This document shows, one piece after another, positions 60,582 to 64,000 of a stretch of DNA of 64,000 bases. How positions within the stretch are numbered: the stretch's first letter is position 1; each line of letters opens with the position of its first letter. Below the pieces are notes generated by a model. That model was not told the DNA's origin, did not search any database, and was given only the letters and a program-made list of their open reading frames with translations. Position numbers and translations under genes: made by a program. Source of the stretch: Rathayibacter caricis DSM 15933 (lineage in GTDB: Bacteria > Actinomycetota > Actinomycetes > Actinomycetales > Microbacteriaceae); NCBI RefSeq assembly GCF_003044275.1, contig NZ_PZPL01000001.1, positions 1,860,001-1,924,000 of the forward strand, written 5' to 3'.

Positions 60582-61100
60582 GTGTCCCACGATTCCACTC
60601 CCGCCCCCCTGGACGCCGAGCGCATCGTCTCGCGCCGTTCGGTGACCGCCGCCGCCGCCTGGACCGTCCCGGTCGTCGCGGTCGCGGTCGCGACCCCCTC
60701 CGCCGCCGCGTCGATCGTCGACGTGGGCGCCTTCCAGCTGGAGGGCACGTGCGGTGCACTCGGACTCCTCGGCCCGGGCTTCACCCTCCGGGCCGGTGCG
60801 ACGACCCCGCTGCCGGTCGGCACGACGGTCACCATCACGGGCTCGGGCATCGCGAACATCGGCACGTTCTCGGTCTCCGGCGGCACCGCCACCGTCAACG
60901 TCCTCAGCGGTACCAGCCGTCAGATCACCCTGACCGCGGCGGTGCCGGCGGGCGCGACCATCGCGTTCCGCACCACGCTGTCGATCTCGGTCGCCTTCGT
61001 GCTCAACGCGGTCGCCACCCTGCCCACCGGCTACTCCGGGACGGGTGCGAAGACGGCGGGCAACGTCACGTCGACGCTCATCCTCTGCTCCGACAACTGA
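60582..61100 (+). CDS. Tat-exported protein G, stand-alone paralogue
   Basis: The protein has 172 residues. The twin-arginine signal (R18-R19 in VSRRSVTAAAAWTVPVVAV) ends in PSAAAS and is clearly related to those of the 36.7-50.8 kb array. The mature part is a small beta-rich domain (GTTVTITGSGIANIGTFSVSG, RTTLSISVAFVLNAVATLP). Exactly two cysteines are present, in EGTCGALG near the mature start and four residues from the end (LCSDN). GAAAGG precedes the GTG start. No AraC-type regulator lies next to it. Confidence 0.82.
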   Translation: MSHDSTPAPLDAERIVSRRSVTAAAAWTVPVVAVAVATPSAAASIVDVGAFQLEGTCGALGLLGPGFTLRAGATTPLPVGTTVTITGSGIANIGTFSVSGGTATVNVLSGTSRQITLTAAVPAGATIAFRTTLSISVAFVLNAVATLPTGYSGTGAKTAGNVTSTLILCSDN

Positions 61101-61115
61101 TTCCGCGCATTCCCC

Positions 61116-61151
61116 GAGGCCCGTCCCGCCCTCACCGGCGGGGCGGGCCTC
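61116..61151 (+). terminator. Terminator of exported protein G
   Basis: GAGGCCCGTCCCGCC (61116-61130) and GGCGGGGCGGGCCTC (61137-61151) form a 15-base stem with one wobble pair and a six-base loop, 16 bases after the stop. Confidence 0.75.
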
Positions 61152-61225
61152 CGTGCGTCTCAGGACGCGTGCGCGGCGAGGTGCGTGCATCCGCCGACCC
61201 GAGCGCGCCGATCCGCGACGGAACG

Positions 61226-61275
61226 CGAACGACGAAGGCCCCCGCTCCGATCGGAGCAGGGGCCTTCGTCGTTCG
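61226..61275 (-). terminator. Long hairpin terminator of the desaturase gene
   Basis: Two 25-base arms (61226-61250 and 61251-61275) that begin CGAACGACGAAGGCCCC on each strand pair with a single mismatch. The hairpin lies 12 bases past the desaturase stop and faces the exported protein G gene, so it can stop transcription from both sides. Confidence 0.82.
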
Positions 61276-61286
61276 GGCGGTGCGGC

Positions 61287-62432
61287 TCAGCGGCCGTAGG
61301 CCGAGGCGGCCGGGCAGTCGAACGGGTCGCCGCCGGCCGAGAGGCCCACGCGGTTGAGGTAGCGGACGACGATGCCGTACGACTCGAGCAGCGAGGTCTC
61401 GGTGTAGGGGATCTGGTGGGTGGCGCAGTACTCCTTCGCGATGACCTGGGCGCGGCGCAGGGCCGGGCGGGGCATGTTCGGGAAGAGGTGGTGCTCGACC
61501 TGGTAGTTCAGACCGCCCATGTAGAGGTCGGTGAGCCAGGTGCTCTTGATGCTGCGCGAGGTGAGGACCTGACGGCGCAGGAAGTCGACGCGCGCCTCCT
61601 TCGGCAGCAGCGGCATGCCCTTGTGGTTCGGAGCGAACGAGGCGCCCATGTAGAGGCCGAAGACGCCCATCTGCACGCCGAGGAAGGCGAACGCCATGCC
61701 CAGCGGCAGCGCCCAGAAGATGACCGCGAGGTAGAGACCCACGCGGGCGACGAGCATCGAGATCTCGACCCAGCGCTTGTCGACCTTGCCGCGGCCGAAG
61801 ACGGTGCGGAAGCCGTGGATGTGCAGGTTGAGGCCCTCGAGCAGGAGGAGGGGGAAGAAGGCGTAGCCCTGGCGGCGGGTCAGCCAGGCGTACAGGCCGC
61901 GCGAGCGGGCCGCGTCCTCGCTGGTGAACGAGATGACGTCGCGCTCGATGTCGGGGTCCTTGCCGAGCACGTTCGGGTTCGCGTGGTGCCGGCTGTGCTT
62001 GTGCATCCACCACGAGTAGCTGATGCCGACGAAGAGGTTCGCGAGGGTGCGCCCCGCGACGTCGTTGGCCTTGCCCGACTCGAACACCTGACGGTGCGAG
62101 GCCTCGTGCGCGAGGAACGCGAACTGGGTGAGGACGATGCCGAGGGCGGCGGCCAGCAGGAGCTGGAACCAGGAGTCGCCCAGCAGGACGAAGCCGGTCA
62201 CGATGCCGCCGAGGGCGAGCACCAGCACGGCGAACATCGTGTAGTAGAAGCCGGTTCTGCGACGGAGCAGGCCCGCGTCGCGGACGGTGCTGAGCAGGCC
62301 GGAATACTCGGTGGTGGGGTTGATGCGGCCGTCGGCGCGCGGACGCGTCCGGACGACGCGAGAGACGGGCTTCGCCTCGCTGCCGCTCTGGGCGGTCGAG
62401 CCGCCGTCGGACAGGGTGGTGGGAACGCTCAC
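61287..62432 (-). CDS. Membrane fatty acid desaturase
   Basis: The protein has 381 residues. Three histidine boxes of membrane acyl desaturases are present: HEASH, HKHSRHH and QVEHHLFP, with two pairs of hydrophobic helices between them. The QVEHH third box is typical of front-end/acyl-CoA-type desaturases such as actinobacterial DesA3-like enzymes. It introduces a double bond into a fatty acyl chain and probably adjusts membrane fluidity. GTG at 62432 follows CGAGG; a longer open frame upstream is Arg/Pro-rich and rejected. No cytochrome-b5 or ferredoxin reductase gene is adjacent. Confidence 0.9.
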   Translation of the reverse strand: MSVPTTLSDGGSTAQSGSEAKPVSRVVRTRPRADGRINPTTEYSGLLSTVRDAGLLRRRTGFYYTMFAVLVLALGGIVTGFVLLGDSWFQLLLAAALGIVLTQFAFLAHEASHRQVFESGKANDVAGRTLANLFVGISYSWWMHKHSRHHANPNVLGKDPDIERDVISFTSEDAARSRGLYAWLTRRQGYAFFPLLLLEGLNLHIHGFRTVFGRGKVDKRWVEISMLVARVGLYLAVIFWALPLGMAFAFLGVQMGVFGLYMGASFAPNHKGMPLLPKEARVDFLRRQVLTSRSIKSTWLTDLYMGGLNYQVEHHLFPNMPRPALRRAQVIAKEYCATHQIPYTETSLLESYGIVVRYLNRVGLSAGGDPFDCPAASAYGR

Positions 62433-62658
62433 GGGGTGCCTCGTTCTTTCGGGGCGGCCATCGGCGTCGACGGCCTCGTGGAGAGCGACCCCCGACTCGG
62501 CCTCGTGAGGCACGGCCCGGTCCGCTCCTGGTTCACCACGCCGGTAGGGGCCGGTCGTGGCGTGCGGCGACCGGTTTCTTGGGCTACCTCTTCGAAGACT
62601 ACGGGCAGGGGGTGCCCACCGCACCATGAGGATTGCCAGCCTTCGCGAACGGTACGAC

Positions 62659-62690
62659 GGCGCGGCGGCCGCGATCGCGACCGCCGCGCC
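62659..62690 (-). terminator. Terminator downstream of pspA
   Basis: GGCGCGGCGG (62659-62668) and CCGCCGCGCC (62681-62690) form a ten-base stem enclosing the palindrome GCGATCGC, 11 bases past the pspA stop. The rest of 62433-62658 probably holds the desaturase promoter; no gene is seen there. Confidence 0.6.
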
Positions 62691-62701
62691 GATTCCGGCG
62701 C

Positions 62702-63439
62702 TCAGGAACCGATCGAGTCCTGCGGGCGTCCGGACTTGAGCGCCGCGAGGCGCGCCTCGACCTCGGTCATCTCGCCGAGGTCCTCGAGCGACTCGAACTG
62801 GGCGTCCAGGCTCGAGGAGGCCAGCTCCTCCGCACCGCGCACGCGGGCCTCCTCGCGGCGGATCTTCTGCTCGAAGCGGCTCACCTCGCTGGTCGGGTCC
62901 ATGATGTCGATGCTCTTGATCGCGTCCTGGACCTGCGACTGCGCCTCGACGGTCTTCGAGCGGGCGATGAGCTCGTCACGCTTGGACGAGAGCTGGTTGA
63001 GCTTCTCGCGCATCTGGTTCAGGCCCGACTTGAGCTTGTCGACGACCTCGGTCTGCGAGGCGATCGTCGGCTCGGCGTCCTTCGCCTCCTTCTCGGACTG
63101 GATCTGGCGCTGCAGCGCGACCTTGGCCAGGGCGTCGAACTTGTCGGCGTCGCCGGTGCTGCTGGAGGTGCGCAGGTCGTCGGCCTTGCGGCTCGCCGCG
63201 AGCGCCTTGGCGCCCCACTCCTGCGCGTTGTCGACGTCCTCGCGGTAGTCGTCCTCGAGCAGGCGCAGGTTGCCGATGGTCTGCGCGATGGCGGCCTCGG
63301 CGTCGCGGATGCTCTCGGTGTAGTCGCGCACCATCTGGTCGAGCATCTTCTGCGGGTCCTCGGCCTGGTCGAGGAGCGCGTTGATGTTCGCCTTCGCGAG
63401 CTGCGCGATGCGTCCGAAGATGGACTGTCTCTGGGCCAT
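62702..63439 (-). CDS. pspA: PspA/IM30 (ESCRT-III-like) membrane stress protein
   Basis: The protein has 245 residues and is almost wholly helical coiled coil: SIFGRIAQLAKANINALLDQAEDPQKMLDQMVRDY at the start is the family N-terminal amphipathic helix and linker, followed by KALAASRKADDLR and FEQKIRREEARVRGAEEL. PspA polymerises on the inner membrane face and repairs or protects stressed membranes. AAGGAG precedes the ATG. It follows a TPM-type gene on the same strand, a common actinobacterial pairing. Confidence 0.93.
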   Translation of the reverse strand: MAQRQSIFGRIAQLAKANINALLDQAEDPQKMLDQMVRDYTESIRDAEAAIAQTIGNLRLLEDDYREDVDNAQEWGAKALAASRKADDLRTSSSTGDADKFDALAKVALQRQIQSEKEAKDAEPTIASQTEVVDKLKSGLNQMREKLNQLSSKRDELIARSKTVEAQSQVQDAIKSIDIMDPTSEVSRFEQKIRREEARVRGAEELASSSLDAQFESLEDLGEMTEVEARLAALKSGRPQDSIGS

Positions 63440-63492
63440 GCTGTCTCTCCTTGCGTCGTGGGATGTCGTGTCGATCAGAGGTGTGAGAACTC

Positions 63493-64000
63493 TCAGAAGC
63501 GGCCGCCGCCGCCGCGGCGTCCGCCGCCGCCACGGGAGCCGCCGCCGAAGCCGCCGCCGCTCGAGCGGCGGGAGGAGCCGCCGAAGCCGCCGCCCGACGA
63601 GCCGCCGAAACCGCCGCCGAACCCGCCGGAGCGGTAGCCGGAGCGGCGCCCGCCGCCCAGCAGCGACTCGACGAGGATCCCGCCGAGGAACGCCCCGGTG
63701 GTGTTCCCGCCGTAAGGGCTGCCCACGGCGGTCGGCGACGCGTACCGGCTCGTGTCCGAGCGGGCCTGCTGCAGGGCGTCCTGGGCCAGTGCGGAGGCGC
63801 GCTGCGCCGAGGCCAGCGCCTCGCGCGGGTCGGTCGGCGCGATCTGCGCCGCGTACTCGGAGGCGCGGACCGCCTCCGTCAGCCGGGTGCGCGCGAGCGA
63901 GCCCACGGCCCCGCGCCGGGCGGCGATGAAGTCCTCGGCGGCCGAGACGCGGCTCCGCGCGGTCGTGAGCTCGGCCGCGAGGGCGGCGCGCTCGCGCTCC
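63493..64000 (-). CDS. TPM-domain (YgcG-like) protein, C-terminal part
   Basis: The frame is open to the window edge, so the N-terminus is missing; about 169 residues are visible. The visible part starts in a heptad-rich helix (ERERAALAAEL), continues with AAEDFIAARRGAVGSLARTRL and a helical QRASALAQDALQQA region, and ends in a long Gly/Arg/Ser tail (GGGFGGSSRR type repeats) closing in GGRF. This is the usual C-terminal half of actinobacterial TPM-domain proteins, whose N-terminal membrane-linked TPM domain lies beyond the window. It probably works with PspA in envelope stress. Confidence 0.82.
   Translation of the reverse strand, partial: ERERAALAAELTTARSRVSAAEDFIAARRGAVGSLARTRLTEAVRASEYAAQIAPTDPREALASAQRASALAQDALQQARSDTSRYASPTAVGSPYGGNTTGAFLGGILVESLLGGGRRSGYRSGGFGGGFGGSSGGGFGGSSRRSSGGGFGGGSRGGGGRRGGGGRF

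Overview
The window is very GC-rich actinobacterial DNA with tightly packed genes, many GTG starts and many 1-4 base start/stop overlaps. The gene set (DUF222-HNH protein, PknG/GlnH/GlnX operon, Tat-exported surface proteins, intergenic palindromic repeats, leaderless promoters) suggests a member of the Microbacteriaceae, perhaps near Rathayibacter or Clavibacter. That placement is inference: there is no rRNA or other taxonomic marker here, and I saw no tRNA, IS element, phage gene or CRISPR array.

Region 1 (1-6417): a copper-handling cluster (membrane protein, YcnI, CopC), a HAD phosphatase, a CCGEPF-type hypothetical protein, a DUF222-HNH endonuclease-like protein and a DUF2071 protein.
Region 2 (6521-16605): one long operon of eight genes: TelA-like protein, small partner, AAA+ ATPase, GlnX-like membrane protein, GlnH-like lipoprotein, coiled-coil protein, PknG-type kinase and zinc-ribbon PP2C phosphatase. 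A matching VWA and zinc-ribbon FHA pair lies at 31236-33385, next to a membrane-anchored kinase (33613-34593). Together they look like an amino-acid-sensing phosphorylation system.
Region 3 (16612-21330): CoA-acylating semialdehyde dehydrogenase, PucR-type regulator and class III aminotransferase, tied together by matching inverted repeats at equal distance from their promoters. The likely role is catabolism of beta-alanine or a related omega-amino acid.
Region 4 (21902-31131): ZIP transporter, DUF817 protein, then a FadR-type regulator divergent from a peptide-type ABC transporter and amidase operon with a perfect FadR-like operator.
Region 5 (34738-36472): two-component flavin monooxygenase (reductase plus LLM oxygenase).
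Region 6 (36676-50782): the most unusual part. Six Tat-exported proteins on the minus strand each neighbour a plus-strand AraC-type regulator. Five pairs are divergent, and hairpin terminators separate successive pairs. The exported proteins share a Tat signal; five of the six have exactly two cysteines, one at each end of the mature chain, and three or four carry four tandem repeats. A seventh exported paralogue stands alone at 60582-61100. I know of no description of this as a system.
Region 7 (51123-64000): AbiEi-like/DUF559 protein, a 160-bp direct repeat, the ATP-grasp/alpha-E/transglutaminase operon, MFS-MarR pair, histidine phosphatase-EamA pair, an EEP hydrolase, a small acidic protein, a fatty acid desaturase, PspA and a partial glycine-rich TPM-type protein.

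At least six genes show a TANNNT -10 box exactly six bases before the start codon, which predicts leaderless mRNAs. A palindromic repeat family sits only at gene 3' ends, mostly between convergent genes.
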